A stretch of 57,512 bases of DNA from Vogesella urethralis. GTDB taxonomy: Bacteria > Pseudomonadota > Gammaproteobacteria > Burkholderiales > Chromobacteriaceae. Positions 17,772-26,469 of the stretch are shown in pieces. The DNA is taken from positions 1 to 57,512 of the forward strand of contig NZ_VMDW02000004.1 in NCBI RefSeq assembly GCF_007644045.2, in the 5' to 3' direction. The notes beneath the pieces were generated by a model that did not search any database, had not been told where the DNA came from, and worked only from the letters and a program-made list of their open reading frames with translations. Each line of letters opens with the position of its first letter. Positions within the stretch are counted from its first letter, which is position 1. Made by a program: the position numbers and the translations under genes.

Positions 17772-18659
17772 ATGAAACTGGACGCCATGGCGCTGTTTGC
17801 GCTGGTTGCCCGCGAAGGCAGCTTTACCGCCGCGGCACGCGTTAGCGGGCTGCCCAAATCGACGGTGAGCCAGCGGGTGGCCGAGCTGGAGAATCTGCTG
17901 GGGGTGCGGCTGCTGCACCGCAGCACCCGCCGCCTCACCCTCAGCGAGGCCGGCCAGGTCTATCTGCAGCATTGTCAGGTAATGCTGGATGCCGCCAGCG
18001 CGGCCGACGCAGCATTATCGCGGCTGCGCGATGCGCCAGCCGGCACCTTGCGCATTACCGCGCCGGAAGCCTCCGGCACGCTGCTATTGCCGGGTTTGCT
18101 GGCGGCGTTTCAGCAGCGCCATCCGGCGGTAACGGTGGAATGCGTGATCAGCGATGCGCAACTGGACCTGATCGCCGAGCGTATTGACCTGGCGTTACGC
18201 ACCGGCCAGCTGGCCGATTCCTGTTTCGTGTCACGCCGCATCGGGCCGGTAGGCCGCGTGCTGGTGGCGTCGCCAGCGTATCTGGCACGGGAAGGTTGGC
18301 CGCAGACCCCTGACGAACTGGCAGGCCACCGGCTACTGATGCACGGGGTACTGCCACAGTGGCCGCTGCAACAAGCGGGGGATGTAATACGGGTAGACGC
18401 CAGCCACGCCAGGCTGCGCGCCAACAATCTGAACACCTTGCGCCAGTTGGCCGTCGCCGGTGCCGGCATTGCCCTGCTGCCACGCTTCATGGTGCGTGAC
18501 GCGCTGGCCGACGGCAGCCTGCAGCGCCTGCTGCCGGACCACCCGCCGCCGGACAATCATTATTACGCAGTCTACCCCAGCCGCAGCCACCGCCCGGCGG
18601 CACTGACGGCGTTGCTGGATTTCATCGACGAGTACGGGCTGGCGACGCAACTGGCGTGA
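17772..18659 (+). CDS. LysR-family transcriptional regulator
   Basis: A 295-residue LysR-type regulator. The winged helix-turn-helix is at about residues 3-62 (MALFALVAREGSFTAAARVS, SKTVSQR-like SGLPKSTVSQRVAELE, LLHRSTRRLTLSEAG). The effector domain follows from about residue 90 (GTLRITAPEASGTLLLPGLL) and is of the CrgA/AaeR-like group. It is transcribed away from the ABM/oxidoreductase operon, the classical LysR arrangement, so it probably controls that operon and itself. Its last 38 bases overlap the end of the convergent metal-efflux gene. Confidence 0.93.
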   Translation: MKLDAMALFALVAREGSFTAAARVSGLPKSTVSQRVAELENLLGVRLLHRSTRRLTLSEAGQVYLQHCQVMLDAASAADAALSRLRDAPAGTLRITAPEASGTLLLPGLLAAFQQRHPAVTVECVISDAQLDLIAERIDLALRTGQLADSCFVSRRIGPVGRVLVASPAYLAREGWPQTPDELAGHRLLMHGVLPQWPLQQAGDVIRVDASHARLRANNLNTLRQLAVAGAGIALLPRFMVRDALADGSLQRLLPDHPPPDNHYYAVYPSRSHRPAALTALLDFIDEYGLATQLA

Positions 18660-19608
18660 TGCGCGCCGCCCTAACGGTTGGCCGCAGGCGGCGACGCAGC
18701 TCTACGCTGAGGTGCTGCACACCGGCCAGCGGCGCCAACTGGCGATGCACCGCCTCCACGCTAAGCTGGCCGTCGTGCTCCAGCACCACGATACAGGCGT
18801 GACTGTTGCGGCCAACCCGCCACAGGTGCAGGTCTGCGACCGCGGCCGGTTGCGGCAAGCCGGCTAGCGCCTCACGCACTTGCGCGGTCAGCGGGCCATC
18901 CATCTCGGCGTCTAACAGCACCCGGCCGCTATCCTGCAGCAGACCCTTGGCCCAGCTGGCGACCAACACCGCACCAACCATGCCCATCAGCGGGTCCATC
19001 CAGTCCGCCCCCCACCATTTGCCAGCCAGCAAGGCCACAATGGCCAAGGCCGAGGTGGCCGCATCGGCCAGCACATGCAGGAAGGCCGCGCGCTGGTTCA
19101 GGTCGTGGTGGTCATGATGATCGTGATGATGGTGGCCATGATCATGCCCGTGATGGTGGTGGTGATCGTGGCCATCGTGCAGCAGCCACGCACACAGCAG
19201 GTTCACCAGCAGACCCACCACCGCGAGCGCGATGGCCTGGTCGTAGTGAATGGGGCCCGGCTGTAACAGGCGCGCCAGCGACTGCACCAGCATCAGGCCA
19301 GCCACTCCCAGTAGCAGTAACGCGCTGCTGTAGCCGCCCAGCGTTTCCATCTTCCAGGTGCCAAAAGCAAAACGGCCATCTGCCGCATAGCGGCGGGCAG
19401 CGGCGTAGCTGAACAGCGCCAACCCCAGGGCCAGGGCGTGCGAGCTCATGTGCCAGCCATCTGCCAGCAACGCCATCGAGTTGTACCACCAGCCACCGCT
19501 GATTTCAGCCACCATCATGGCGACGGTCAAGGCGACCGCCCAGCGGGTACGCCGCTCGGCCATCGGGTTGCCCTGATCAAAATGGTGATGGTGTACCCAG
19601 GCAGACAT
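18622..19608 (-). CDS. dmeF: Cation diffusion facilitator, DmeF type (Co/Ni efflux)
   Basis: A 328-residue inner-membrane CDF antiporter. Six helices are visible from about residue 20, with metal-site motifs LADGWHMSSHA in helix 2 and LADAATSA in helix 5. Between helices 4 and 5 is a histidine/aspartate-rich cytoplasmic loop (HDGHDHHHHHGHDHG and more), typical of DmeF/ZitB-like exporters. The N-terminal HHHHFDQG stretch also fits DmeF. AAGGA lies seven bases before the ATG. It is divergent from a DUF156 regulator gene with two RcnR-type operators between, as in rhizobial dmeRF systems, which favours cobalt/nickel over zinc. The metal itself is inferred. Confidence 0.85.
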   Translation of the reverse strand: MSAWVHHHHFDQGNPMAERRTRWAVALTVAMMVAEISGGWWYNSMALLADGWHMSSHALALGLALFSYAAARRYAADGRFAFGTWKMETLGGYSSALLLLGVAGLMLVQSLARLLQPGPIHYDQAIALAVVGLLVNLLCAWLLHDGHDHHHHHGHDHGHHHHDHHDHHDLNQRAAFLHVLADAATSALAIVALLAGKWWGADWMDPLMGMVGAVLVASWAKGLLQDSGRVLLDAEMDGPLTAQVREALAGLPQPAAVADLHLWRVGRNSHACIVVLEHDGQLSVEAVHRQLAPLAGVQHLSVELRRRLRPTVRAARITPVASPARTRR

Positions 19609-19629
19609 GGCGGTTTCCTTGCGGTGTTA

Positions 19630-19679
19630 TACTGGGTGGCAGTATACGCATGCCCCTGTTTTTATACTACCCCCCAGTA
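19630..19679. promoter_or_regulatory. Two RcnR/DmeR-type operators between dmeF and dmeR
   Basis: Site 1 (19630-19644, plus) reads TACT-GGGTGG-C-AGTA. Site 2 (19665-19679, minus) reads TACT-GGGGGG-T-AGTA. The published E. coli RcnR site is TACT-G6-N-AGTA; site 2 matches it fully and site 1 differs at one G. The sites cover a TATACT box (19663-19668) facing dmeR and a TATAAC box (19626-19631, minus) facing dmeF, so binding would block both promoters. Confidence 0.85.
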
Positions 19680-19692
19680 TATGGAGTGCCCG

Positions 19693-19968
19693 ATGGCCCA
19701 CACGACTGCCCAACAAAAGCCGCTACTTACCCGCGTACGCCGCATCAAGGGGCAAGCCGAAGCGCTGGAAAAAGCCTTACAGGAAGGTCAGGACTGCATG
19801 GCCGTATTGCAGCAGATTGCCGCCATCCGCGGCGCCGTCAACGGCCTGATGACCCAGGTACTGGAAGGCCACATCCGCGAGCACGTTGGCGCGCCAGACT
19901 TGCCCCAGGCGCAGCGAGAGGCCGAGGTGGCGCAGTTGCTGACCATTTTGCGCTCCTACCTCAAGTAA
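19693..19968 (+). CDS. dmeR: Metal-sensing repressor of the RcnR/CsoR (DUF156) family
   Basis: A 91-residue all-helical metal-sensor repressor. The family core is clear: RVRRIKGQAEALEKALQEG, DCMAVLQQIAAIRGAVNGLM and GHIREHVGAP. A conserved Cys (in QDCMAVL) and histidines in GHIREH are placed as in RcnR/DmeR Ni/Co sensors. GGAG lies six bases before the ATG at 19693; an ATG four codons earlier overlaps that site and is less likely. Family members release DNA when metal binds. The flanking operators and divergent CDF gene make autoregulation and control of the exporter very likely. Confidence 0.88.
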   Translation: MAHTTAQQKPLLTRVRRIKGQAEALEKALQEGQDCMAVLQQIAAIRGAVNGLMTQVLEGHIREHVGAPDLPQAQREAEVAQLLTILRSYLK

Positions 19969-19973
19969 AACCC

Positions 19974-21047
19974 TTAGCGCAACAAGGGAGCGAACGAAAA
20001 GCCATACTGCTTTAGCGCCGGGTTCAGCACCCGGCTGTAAAGGCGGAAATCGATACTGGAAAAATCGGCGCCCTTGAAACGCTGCATGAAGCGCCTGGCA
20101 GTGCGAGCATCGAACAGCATGATTACCGGCAACGTCTGTTCCAGCCCCAGGTCGGCAAAATCCTTGCCGCGCCAATGGTCATGCAGCATGACAAGCGCAA
20201 TGGCGCCGGTCATGAAGTGGCCGCCAGCCAATGCGGCCAACTTGCCATCCGCCAGCGCCTGCAAGGCTTGATCAGAAGTATTGATGGCGCCGAATAACGG
20301 CGGCTGGCCGCGTGCCAGACAACACTCCGCCCATGCCTGCATGGCACCAAAGGCCATCAGGTCATTGCCAGCCCATAGCATGTCTGGTGCCGGATGCCGC
20401 TGAAACAGCCAGCTCGCCTGCTGCTGCGCACGAGCCTGATCCCAGACAGCGTAGACTTCGGTGACGAGTTCGACATCCGCGGCCTCACTCGCAGCACGGC
20501 GCATGCCGTCGCTACGCCGTACCGAGGATGGCGTGAGCGGGTCACCACCGATAGCCAGCAGCTCATACCGGCCCGCATCGGGTCGGCGCGCCCGGGCCTG
20601 CTGGATCAGCGCTTTTGTCGTGAGGTAGCCAGCCTGCTCTGCATCCGGGTCCAGCGAACCTAGCCAGTGCCGATAACGCTGCCGCGGCGAGCCAATATTC
20701 TGGTCGCTGCCGCGTCCGCTGAAAGCCATGAAAGTCTTGATTCCCGCACCGTCAAGAATCGGCAGCAGCTCGGCCCCCAAGGCGAAGTCGTTGGAAAAAA
20801 TCACGTAATCGGGCCGTTTGCTGGCAGGCCTGGCTGCCAAAGCCTGCGCCGCCGCCAGCATGCGCTGCTGCTTGCGCTCGGCATAACTCACCTCCAGTTT
20901 GATGCCAAGATCTGCAGCCGCCGCCTGCATGGCGCGACTGGCACTGTGCCAGTAGGCTTCCTCCTTCTTGCCGTAGTTCAGGAATGCGACGTTCATGGCC
21001 ATGACAGGCGCCATCCACAGACAGCCAATTACGATTGCCAGCTTCAT
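19974..21047 (-). CDS. Orphan periplasmic sugar-binding-type (PBP1) protein
   Basis: A 357-residue exported protein with a short signal peptide (about residues 1-17, cut after VMA). The rest is a type I periplasmic binding fold of the RbsB/LuxP-like group: MNVAFLNYGKKEEAYW, PDYVIFSNDF, RHWLGSLDPDAEQAGYLTTKAL, and GNDLMAFGAMQAWAE. No ABC permease, ATPase or kinase gene flanks it; the neighbours are dmeR (convergent, 5 bases away) and an unknown gene (divergent). In other bacteria such stand-alone proteins serve as ligand sensors for membrane receptors. The ligand is unknown. Confidence 0.8.
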   Translation of the reverse strand: MKLAIVIGCLWMAPVMAMNVAFLNYGKKEEAYWHSASRAMQAAAADLGIKLEVSYAERKQQRMLAAAQALAARPASKRPDYVIFSNDFALGAELLPILDGAGIKTFMAFSGRGSDQNIGSPRQRYRHWLGSLDPDAEQAGYLTTKALIQQARARRPDAGRYELLAIGGDPLTPSSVRRSDGMRRAASEAADVELVTEVYAVWDQARAQQQASWLFQRHPAPDMLWAGNDLMAFGAMQAWAECCLARGQPPLFGAINTSDQALQALADGKLAALAGGHFMTGAIALVMLHDHWRGKDFADLGLEQTLPVIMLFDARTARRFMQRFKGADFSSIDFRLYSRVLNPALKQYGFSFAPLLR

Positions 21048-21341
21048 GTTTCCCTCCCCGCTACCAGTTGGTTAGCAAGGGGCAGTATGGGCAGTGGCCG
21101 CGAGTGGCCACAACAGATGCCATGCACTAGTCATGAAAACCTACAGAAAAAGTTGATTCAAGCGATGTGATAAATGTCGAATGCGTAGTATTTTTGCCAT
21201 CCAAACATTCGTTGCCATCCTACAAGAATCAATGCAGGCTTATTGAAGTGGCACTGCCTATGTGCAGCATTGCTTATGGCATTAAAGTTTTCACTGTCAG
21301 TATCTGATAATGATGCCATCAGGTCTTGCAAGGAAAACATC

Positions 21342-21980
21342 ATGGATCGTATTCGACGCAAACTGATCACCCCCGCCAACGCATATGGTTGGCCGCAAGC
21401 GCCTTCCCGGCGTGACACTCCGCCTGCAAGCAATAGCGATGACCGACAATCGCTGGCCAGTGAGTACCAAGACTGGGCACGCTGGCTGGACGGTCTGCGC
21501 CAGGCGGCAGCCGGCGGCGAGATGGCGCATTTGCGGGCACTGGCACATGGCAAGCTGCGATTCTTGCTGCGTCGCAGCCTGCTGCTACGCGATAACACCA
21601 TGCTGGGCATCCGCCATCACGCCCAACTGGGCGAAGCGGGCAGCTTGATAAAAGAGTTCGAGCAACTGATCGGCGAGCTGACCGGCAGAGCCGCTACGGC
21701 AGAAGACGAATGGCCGCTGCCAAGCCGCTTGTACGAACCTCCCGTCAACAGCAGCCAAGGCGGCCGCCTGCCGGGAGAGCGCCGCCAACAGCCCGGCAGA
21801 CAAAACCGGCTGGACGGCGTCAGCCTGGATCTGGCGCTGCAGGTTCACAACAACCTGCAGCTGACTTTACGACTGCTGCAGCAGCACGGCAGCCTGGCGG
21901 GCAGCCCGCAGATGCAACAGGCCGCGGCCACGCTGTCTGCCACGGCGCAGCTGGGGCACTTGCTGCACGACAGTGCCTGA
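21342..21980 (+). CDS. Hypothetical protein
   Basis: A 212-residue protein I do not recognise. It is charged and largely helical, with no signal peptide or membrane segment. Residues about 40-110 (QDWARWLDGLRQAAAGG, LRFLLRRSLLLRDNTML) look like a helical bundle; a Pro/Arg/Gln-rich stretch follows, and the end is again helical (LALQVHNNLQLTLRLLQQHG). The ATG at 21342 has AAGGA eight bases upstream and is preferred over two earlier in-frame ATGs. The downstream HD-domain gene starts 53 bases later and may be co-transcribed. Confidence 0.7.
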   Translation: MDRIRRKLITPANAYGWPQAPSRRDTPPASNSDDRQSLASEYQDWARWLDGLRQAAAGGEMAHLRALAHGKLRFLLRRSLLLRDNTMLGIRHHAQLGEAGSLIKEFEQLIGELTGRAATAEDEWPLPSRLYEPPVNSSQGGRLPGERRQQPGRQNRLDGVSLDLALQVHNNLQLTLRLLQQHGSLAGSPQMQQAAATLSATAQLGHLLHDSA

Positions 21981-22033
21981 CACTATCGGGTGCCTGCGCT
22001 AAAATCGCGGCCAGCCAACTTTCTGGACGCATC

Positions 22034-22612
22034 ATGCAGCAGATCATCGATTTCATTCTGGAGCTGGACAAGCTCAAGGGCGTTACCCGCAAAACGCGCC
22101 CACTGGGGCTGGATCGCCAGGAAAACTCCGCTGAACACAGCTGGCAAATCGCCATGCTGGCTGCCTCGCTGGCGCCTTACGCGCCGCAAGCGGTGGATAT
22201 CCAGCGCGTCATCGCCATGCTGCTGGTGCATGACATCGGCGAGATCGATACCGGCGACACTATTGTGTACGCCACCGAAGGCTGGGAAGAACGCAAAGCC
22301 GCCGAGCTGGTTGCCGTGAAGCGCATATTCGGCTTGCTACCAGCCCAACAAGGCGATGCTTTCCTCGCGCTGTGGCAGGAATTCGAAGCCGCCGAAACCG
22401 CCGAGGCCCGTTTCGCCAACGCCGCCGATCGCGCCATGCCGGTGCTGCTGAACCTGGCCAATAACGGGCAGAGCTGGCGGGAAAACGGCATCAGTTACGA
22501 GCGCGTGGTTGACCGCATCCGGGAACCGATCGAAGCCGGCTGTCCGGCACTCTGGGCCTATCTGCAAGAGCGCCTCGCCTTCGCGCGGACGCAACACTGG
22601 TTTGGAGCCTAA
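22034..22612 (+). CDS. HD-domain phosphohydrolase (YfbR-like)
   Basis: A 192-residue metal-dependent phosphohydrolase of the HD superfamily, close to the YfbR/COG1896 group, some of which are 5'-deoxynucleotidases. The metal ligands are visible: His in NSAEHSWQIAML, HD in LLVHDIGEIDTGDT, and a late Asp in ANAADRAMPVLLN. The family start (QIIDFILELDKLKGVTRKT) supports ATG 22034. A strong terminator follows at 22620. Nucleotide substrate is inferred. Confidence 0.88.
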   Translation: MQQIIDFILELDKLKGVTRKTRPLGLDRQENSAEHSWQIAMLAASLAPYAPQAVDIQRVIAMLLVHDIGEIDTGDTIVYATEGWEERKAAELVAVKRIFGLLPAQQGDAFLALWQEFEAAETAEARFANAADRAMPVLLNLANNGQSWRENGISYERVVDRIREPIEAGCPALWAYLQERLAFARTQHWFGA

Positions 22613-22619
22613 GCGCCAC

Positions 22620-22651
22620 AAAAAAGCCGCCCAACCCGGGCGGCTTTTTTT
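22620..22651 (+). terminator. Terminator after HD-domain gene
   Basis: AAAAAAGCCGCCC / GGGCGGCTTTTTT perfect 13-bp stem, T7 run. Confidence 0.92.
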
Positions 22652-22664
22652 CAGGTGATGGTCA

Positions 22665-23588
22665 TCAAGGCACAATCGCCAACCCCACCAGCGCTTGCCC
22701 CTGATCGATACGCCCCAGCCGGGTCGCCCTGCCAGTTTGCAAATTGACTTCATACAGCTGGCTACCGCCCAGCTTTTGTCTTGCCGCCAGCATGGCGACG
22801 TTCTTCACGTCGGAAATGTCAAATGCCGCCTGCTGGATGGCGCCATACCCCTGCCCGCCCCGCTGCAGACCTACCAGGTCCCACCCCGGCAGCAACAGGC
22901 TACCCACCGTGCGCAGGCTGCCCTTGTCTGGCGACACAAAAGGGGTTTCATTCTCGTGCGATCCTTGCATTACCAGCGTGCCACCTTCGGCATCAATGCC
23001 GTATAGCGTGGTGATTTTGTCATTGCGGGCATTGTAGGTGTAGGCCACCGCTACCACGGCAGCCTGCTTGCCGGCGGCGACGTCACCTGCCACGTACTGC
23101 AAAGGGCTGTCGCTTTGAACGCCGTCAACGGCCGCGTTGCCATCGATTGCCTTGCCGGTATCCGGGTGCAGGCGCATATTGCCGCCCAGGTCACTGACGA
23201 CGCGGATGCGATCCACTGTCGGATTGAAATCGATATCGTAGCGCTTGCCCGCCACCAGCGTGGCACCCTGCTCGGCAACCGCACGCGCCTGACCGCTGTC
23301 GGGGTCGATGGTATATAGCCGCCCCTGGCTGCCAAGCCCGTACAACACGCCCCGCGCAACGCGATAGTCGATACTGAGCAGCTGCTCGCCCGCCGCCAAG
23401 CCACGCACCGGCACCCGTGCCCGTGGCTGTGACGGCTGCCGTGCCGTGATATGCAGCAAGGTCATACCGGCGTCCAGCGCCAGCAGTTGCTCGCTACGCA
23501 ACTGGCCGGGAGGCTCGGGTGGCAAAGTACTACAGGCAGCAAGCGTGCCGCACAGCACGGCAACGGTGGCGAAGGGATGACGGGACAT
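22665..23588 (-). CDS. DUF4394-containing lipoprotein
   Basis: A 307-residue predicted lipoprotein (lipobox LAAC|ST at about residue 19). The body is a DUF4394 beta-propeller-like domain with repeated strands: GRLYTIDPDSGQARAV, YDIDFNPTVDRIRVVSD, MRLHPDTGKAIDGN, ITTLYGIDAEGGTLVMQG, and LYEVNLQTGRATRLGRID. DUF4394 proteins are extracytoplasmic and of unknown function, often attached to the cell surface. The gene stands alone between convergent terminators. Confidence 0.85.
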   Translation of the reverse strand: MSRHPFATVAVLCGTLAACSTLPPEPPGQLRSEQLLALDAGMTLLHITARQPSQPRARVPVRGLAAGEQLLSIDYRVARGVLYGLGSQGRLYTIDPDSGQARAVAEQGATLVAGKRYDIDFNPTVDRIRVVSDLGGNMRLHPDTGKAIDGNAAVDGVQSDSPLQYVAGDVAAGKQAAVVAVAYTYNARNDKITTLYGIDAEGGTLVMQGSHENETPFVSPDKGSLRTVGSLLLPGWDLVGLQRGGQGYGAIQQAAFDISDVKNVAMLAARQKLGGSQLYEVNLQTGRATRLGRIDQGQALVGLAIVP

Positions 23589-23663
23589 GGCGTTTCCTTA
23601 CTGAAGATTGGTGTTCAGTATAAACAGCCAATAATGACCGGCGCACACGGAAAGACAGCAGGC

Positions 23664-23702
23664 AAAAAAATAACCTCCTGAATCGTCACAAATCAGGAGG
23701 TT
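23664..23702 (-). terminator. Terminator downstream of dusC
   Basis: On the minus strand a 10-bp stem AACCTCCTGA / TCAGGAGGTT with an 11-base loop is followed by a T-rich run (ATTTTTTT). It lies about 115 bases beyond the dusC stop. Confidence 0.8.
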
Positions 23703-23815
23703 TTGTAAGGTCGGGCCTGCGGCCCGCTTCAGAACTGTCTGCGAGGAAAGCAGGGCATTCAGAAGATGATTCAATGATATAGCCTGCAACGTGCTGCGGC
23801 TATGCGTAAAAATAC

Positions 23816-24778
23816 CTACAAGGCGTTCCTGCGCTGCAAAAAGAGTGCGTCCAGCGATGTAAAGTCATTCAACTGCCTGATTTCACTAAAGAAAATTTCC
23901 GCCTCGCCATAGCTGCGCTGCAGCATTTTCACCCACTGCTTGGTGCGGCTTACCGCATAGTTGCCGCCCTCAGCACGCAACTGACATTGTTGCGCCAGGT
24001 CATGCACCCAGCCCAGCACCACCTGCCATGGCGCCTGCTGTTGTACCTCACCGGTTTGCTGCCAATGCCGGATGCGCGCGCCAAGATCGGGGCACGACAC
24101 CAGACCGCGGCCGATCATCACCGTGTCACAGCCGCTGATGTCGCGAATGGTGCGGTAGTCTTCCAGTGTCCACACTTCGCCGTTGGCGACCACCGGAATG
24201 GTCACTGCCTCGCGGATACGCGCCAGCCATTCCCAGTGCGCCGGGGGGCGATACCCTTCCACCTTGGTGCGGGCGTGCACGCACAACTCTTGCGCACCAC
24301 CACGCTGAATAGCATCGGCGCACGCCAGCGTCAGGCTGGTATCTTCGTAGCCCAGGCGCATTTTGGCCGTCACAGGCACGTTGTCGGGTACCGCCGCGCG
24401 TACCGCCTGCACAATGCTATAAAGTACTTCAGGCTCCTTCAGCAACACAGCGCCGCCACGGTGGCGATTGACAGTCGGCGCCGGGCAGCCGAAATTCAGA
24501 TCCACCCCGGCAGCACCCAGTTCGGCAGCGCGTATGGCGTTCTCGGCCAACCAGCCAGGTTCCGAACCCAGTAGCTGCACCCGTACCGGCACGCCGCAGC
24601 GGGTAGCCGAAGCATGGGCCAGCTCGGGTGCCAGCCGCTCGAAGGTGCGCACCGGCAGCAGCGAATTGGTGACGCGGACAAACTCGGTCACGCACAGATC
24701 GATACCGCCGACACGCGTCAAGACGTCACGCATGACGTCATCGACCAGGCCTTCCATCGGGGCCAGTACAATTTTCAT
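23816..24778 (-). CDS. dusC: tRNA-dihydrouridine(16) synthase DusC
   Basis: A 320-residue FMN-dependent tRNA dihydrouridine synthase. The TIM-barrel start KIVLAPMEGLVDDVMRDVLT, NFGCPAPTVNRHRGGAVLL with the catalytic cysteine, TAKMRLGYED, CVHARTKVEGY and GRGLVSCPDLG all match; MEGLVD and the KVEGY ending are characteristic of DusC, which modifies U16. The ATG at 24778 overlaps the beginning of an open frame on the other strand; the acetyltransferase gene there probably starts later, at TTG 24807. Confidence 0.93.
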   Translation of the reverse strand: MKIVLAPMEGLVDDVMRDVLTRVGGIDLCVTEFVRVTNSLLPVRTFERLAPELAHASATRCGVPVRVQLLGSEPGWLAENAIRAAELGAAGVDLNFGCPAPTVNRHRGGAVLLKEPEVLYSIVQAVRAAVPDNVPVTAKMRLGYEDTSLTLACADAIQRGGAQELCVHARTKVEGYRPPAHWEWLARIREAVTIPVVANGEVWTLEDYRTIRDISGCDTVMIGRGLVSCPDLGARIRHWQQTGEVQQQAPWQVVLGWVHDLAQQCQLRAEGGNYAVSRTKQWVKMLQRSYGEAEIFFSEIRQLNDFTSLDALFLQRRNAL

Positions 24779-24806
24779 GATTTCACCACAACAAGGGAGC
24801 AGCGCA

Positions 24807-25292
24807 TTGTATACAAGCCCGCCAGACGGCACCACGCCCCACGAAATCTTGCTGCGCCAGGGCGGCGTGGCCGACATCGACGCCATGCTGCCACTGCTGG
24901 TGGCCTATCGCCGCTTTTACGGCCTGGAAAGCGACACGGCCACGCTGCAACCTTACCTGCACGCGCGCCTGCAGCAGTCGGAAGCCAGCTTGTGGCTGGC
25001 ACTGCACCATGGCGACGTGATTGCCTTTGCGCTGTGCTATCACGGCCACTCCACGTTGACGCTGCAGCGTAACGACCTGCTGCACGATCTGTACGTTGCG
25101 CCGGCATGGCGTCGCCATGGCGTGGCTGCCCGGCTGCTGCAAAGCATCCAGTACGCGCTGCCACCAGGTGCCACGCTATGGCTGGAAACCGCCCACGACA
25201 ACCTGCCGGCGCAGGCTTTGTATCGCCGGCTGGGGTTTGTCCGCGACGAAGTCTTCCTCACCATGGCCTGGCAGCGGCCAGCAGATTTGTGA
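24807..25292 (+). CDS. GNAT-family N-acetyltransferase, TTG start
   Basis: A 161-residue acetyl-CoA-dependent acetyltransferase of the GNAT superfamily. Visible: ILLRQGGVADIDAMLPLL at the start, the acetyl-CoA loop LYVAPAWRRHGVAARLL at about residues 97-113, and the C-terminal ALYRRLGFVRDE. The start is chosen at TTG 24807, since AAGGGAG (24793-24799) lies seven bases upstream; an ATG at 24777 is in frame but has no ribosome site and overlaps the dusC start. Close spacing links it to the DUF1653, deacetylase and msrA genes. The acceptor is unknown. Confidence 0.85.
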   Translation: MYTSPPDGTTPHEILLRQGGVADIDAMLPLLVAYRRFYGLESDTATLQPYLHARLQQSEASLWLALHHGDVIAFALCYHGHSTLTLQRNDLLHDLYVAPAWRRHGVAARLLQSIQYALPPGATLWLETAHDNLPAQALYRRLGFVRDEVFLTMAWQRPADL

Positions 25293-25342
25293 AGCCGACG
25301 GCCACACGGCACAATGCGCAGCCTTTCATCAGGAGAACCGGC

Positions 25343-25570
25343 ATGACACCGCCCAGTATCACCCCCGGCCGTTACCGGCACTACAAGGGCAATGAATACC
25401 AACTGATCGACGTGGCGCGTCACAGCGAAAGCGGCGAGTGGATGGCGCTGTACCGCCCGTTGTACGGCGAACAGGGGCTGTGGGTGCGCCCGCTCGCCAT
25501 GTTCTGCGAAACGGTCATCATTGATGGCATCGCCCAGCCGCGCTTTGCTCTGCTGGAGGCCGCGTGCTGA
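25343..25570 (+). CDS. DUF1653 small protein
   Basis: A 75-residue protein matching DUF1653 (COG4728 type): PGRYRHYKGNEYQLIDVARH, EWMALYRPLYGEQGLWVRPL, MFCETV. The fold is a small beta-barrel of unknown function, frequent next to housekeeping genes. AGGAGA lies six bases before the ATG. The stop overlaps the following GTG start by seven bases, pointing to coupled translation. Confidence 0.88.
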   Translation: MTPPSITPGRYRHYKGNEYQLIDVARHSESGEWMALYRPLYGEQGLWVRPLAMFCETVIIDGIAQPRFALLEAAC

Positions 25571-26469
25571 TCTTCCGCACCGACCAGTTCGCCCTGCCCT
25601 TGCCTGCCGGCCACCGCTTTCCCGCCGAAAAGTACGGCATGCTCGGCCAGGCCGTGGCGGCAATGGCGCCTGATCGCCTGGCTGAAGCGCCAGCTGCCAC
25701 CCCGGCAGAGCTGGTGCTGGCGCATCACCCCGACTACGTTGGCCGCATGCTGGATGGCAGCATCAGCCCCGCCATCATGCGTGAGATCGGCCTGCCGTGG
25801 AGTGCGGCGCTGGTGGAGCGCAGCCGCCGCTCGGTGGGCGCCACGCTGGCCGCGGCACGCAGTGCACTGCACTACGGCTGCGGCATCAACCTTGCTGGCG
25901 GCACCCATCATGCCGCCCACGCCAAGGGCGGGGGCTTCTGTGTGTTCAACGACGTGGCTGTCAGCATTCGCGTGTTGCAACAGGAGGGCCTGATCCGGCG
26001 CGCCGCCGTCATCGACCTGGACGTACACCAGGGCAACGGCACCGCCGAGCTGTTTGCCGGTGATAGCAGCGTGTTCACGTTATCGCTACACGGCGAAAAG
26101 AACTTCCCCTTCCGTCGCGTGGCTTCTACGCTGGATGTAGACCTGCCGGACGACACCGGCGATCACGCCTATCTTGCGGCGTTGGCCAACGCGCTGGATA
26201 CCCTGCAACAACGCTTCCAGCCCGACATGGTGTTCTATCTGGCCGGTGCCGACCCCTATAGCGGCGACCGGCTGGGCCGCCTGCAACTGAGCATGCAGGG
26301 CCTGGCACAGCGAGACGAGCAGGTTTTCGCGCTGTGCGAACAACGGCAATGGCCACTGGTGGTCACCATGGCCGGTGGCTACGCCGTGCCGATTGACGAC
26401 ACCGTCGCCATCCATTGCCAGACCGTGCGCGCCTTGCTGGCGCGCCATCACCTGAAAGGAGCATTCTGA
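25564..26469 (+). CDS. Histone deacetylase-family zinc hydrolase, GTG start
   Basis: A 301-residue arginase/deacetylase-fold enzyme of the HDAC superfamily, nearest the class IV/HDAC11-like bacterial group. The catalytic His pair is in GGTHHAAHAKGGGFCVFND, zinc ligands in IDLDVHQGNGT and in YLAGADPYSGDRLG, and the late glycine-rich loop in VTMAGGYA. The GTG at 25564 has GGAGG four bases upstream and overlaps the DUF1653 stop; the stop overlaps the msrA start by one base. The substrate could be an acetylated protein lysine or small amine; an acetyltransferase lies two genes upstream. Confidence 0.9.
   Translation: MLIFRTDQFALPLPAGHRFPAEKYGMLGQAVAAMAPDRLAEAPAATPAELVLAHHPDYVGRMLDGSISPAIMREIGLPWSAALVERSRRSVGATLAAARSALHYGCGINLAGGTHHAAHAKGGGFCVFNDVAVSIRVLQQEGLIRRAAVIDLDVHQGNGTAELFAGDSSVFTLSLHGEKNFPFRRVASTLDVDLPDDTGDHAYLAALANALDTLQQRFQPDMVFYLAGADPYSGDRLGRLQLSMQGLAQRDEQVFALCEQRQWPLVVTMAGGYAVPIDDTVAIHCQTVRALLARHHLKGAF

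Noticed and set aside
18990-19200. Repetitive CAT/GTG tract in the CDF gene as a DNA repeat
   Set aside because: It encodes the His-rich metal loop of the exporter and needs no other explanation.
21249-21265. Sigma54-like sequence TGGCAC-N5-ATGT before the 212-residue protein gene
   Set aside because: The -12 GC is missing (GT instead), so the match is only to the -24 half.
23713-23727. CGGGCC-TGC-GGCCCG hairpin downstream of dusC
   Set aside because: It is short and common in GC-rich DNA; the nearby hairpin at 23664-23702 is the better terminator.
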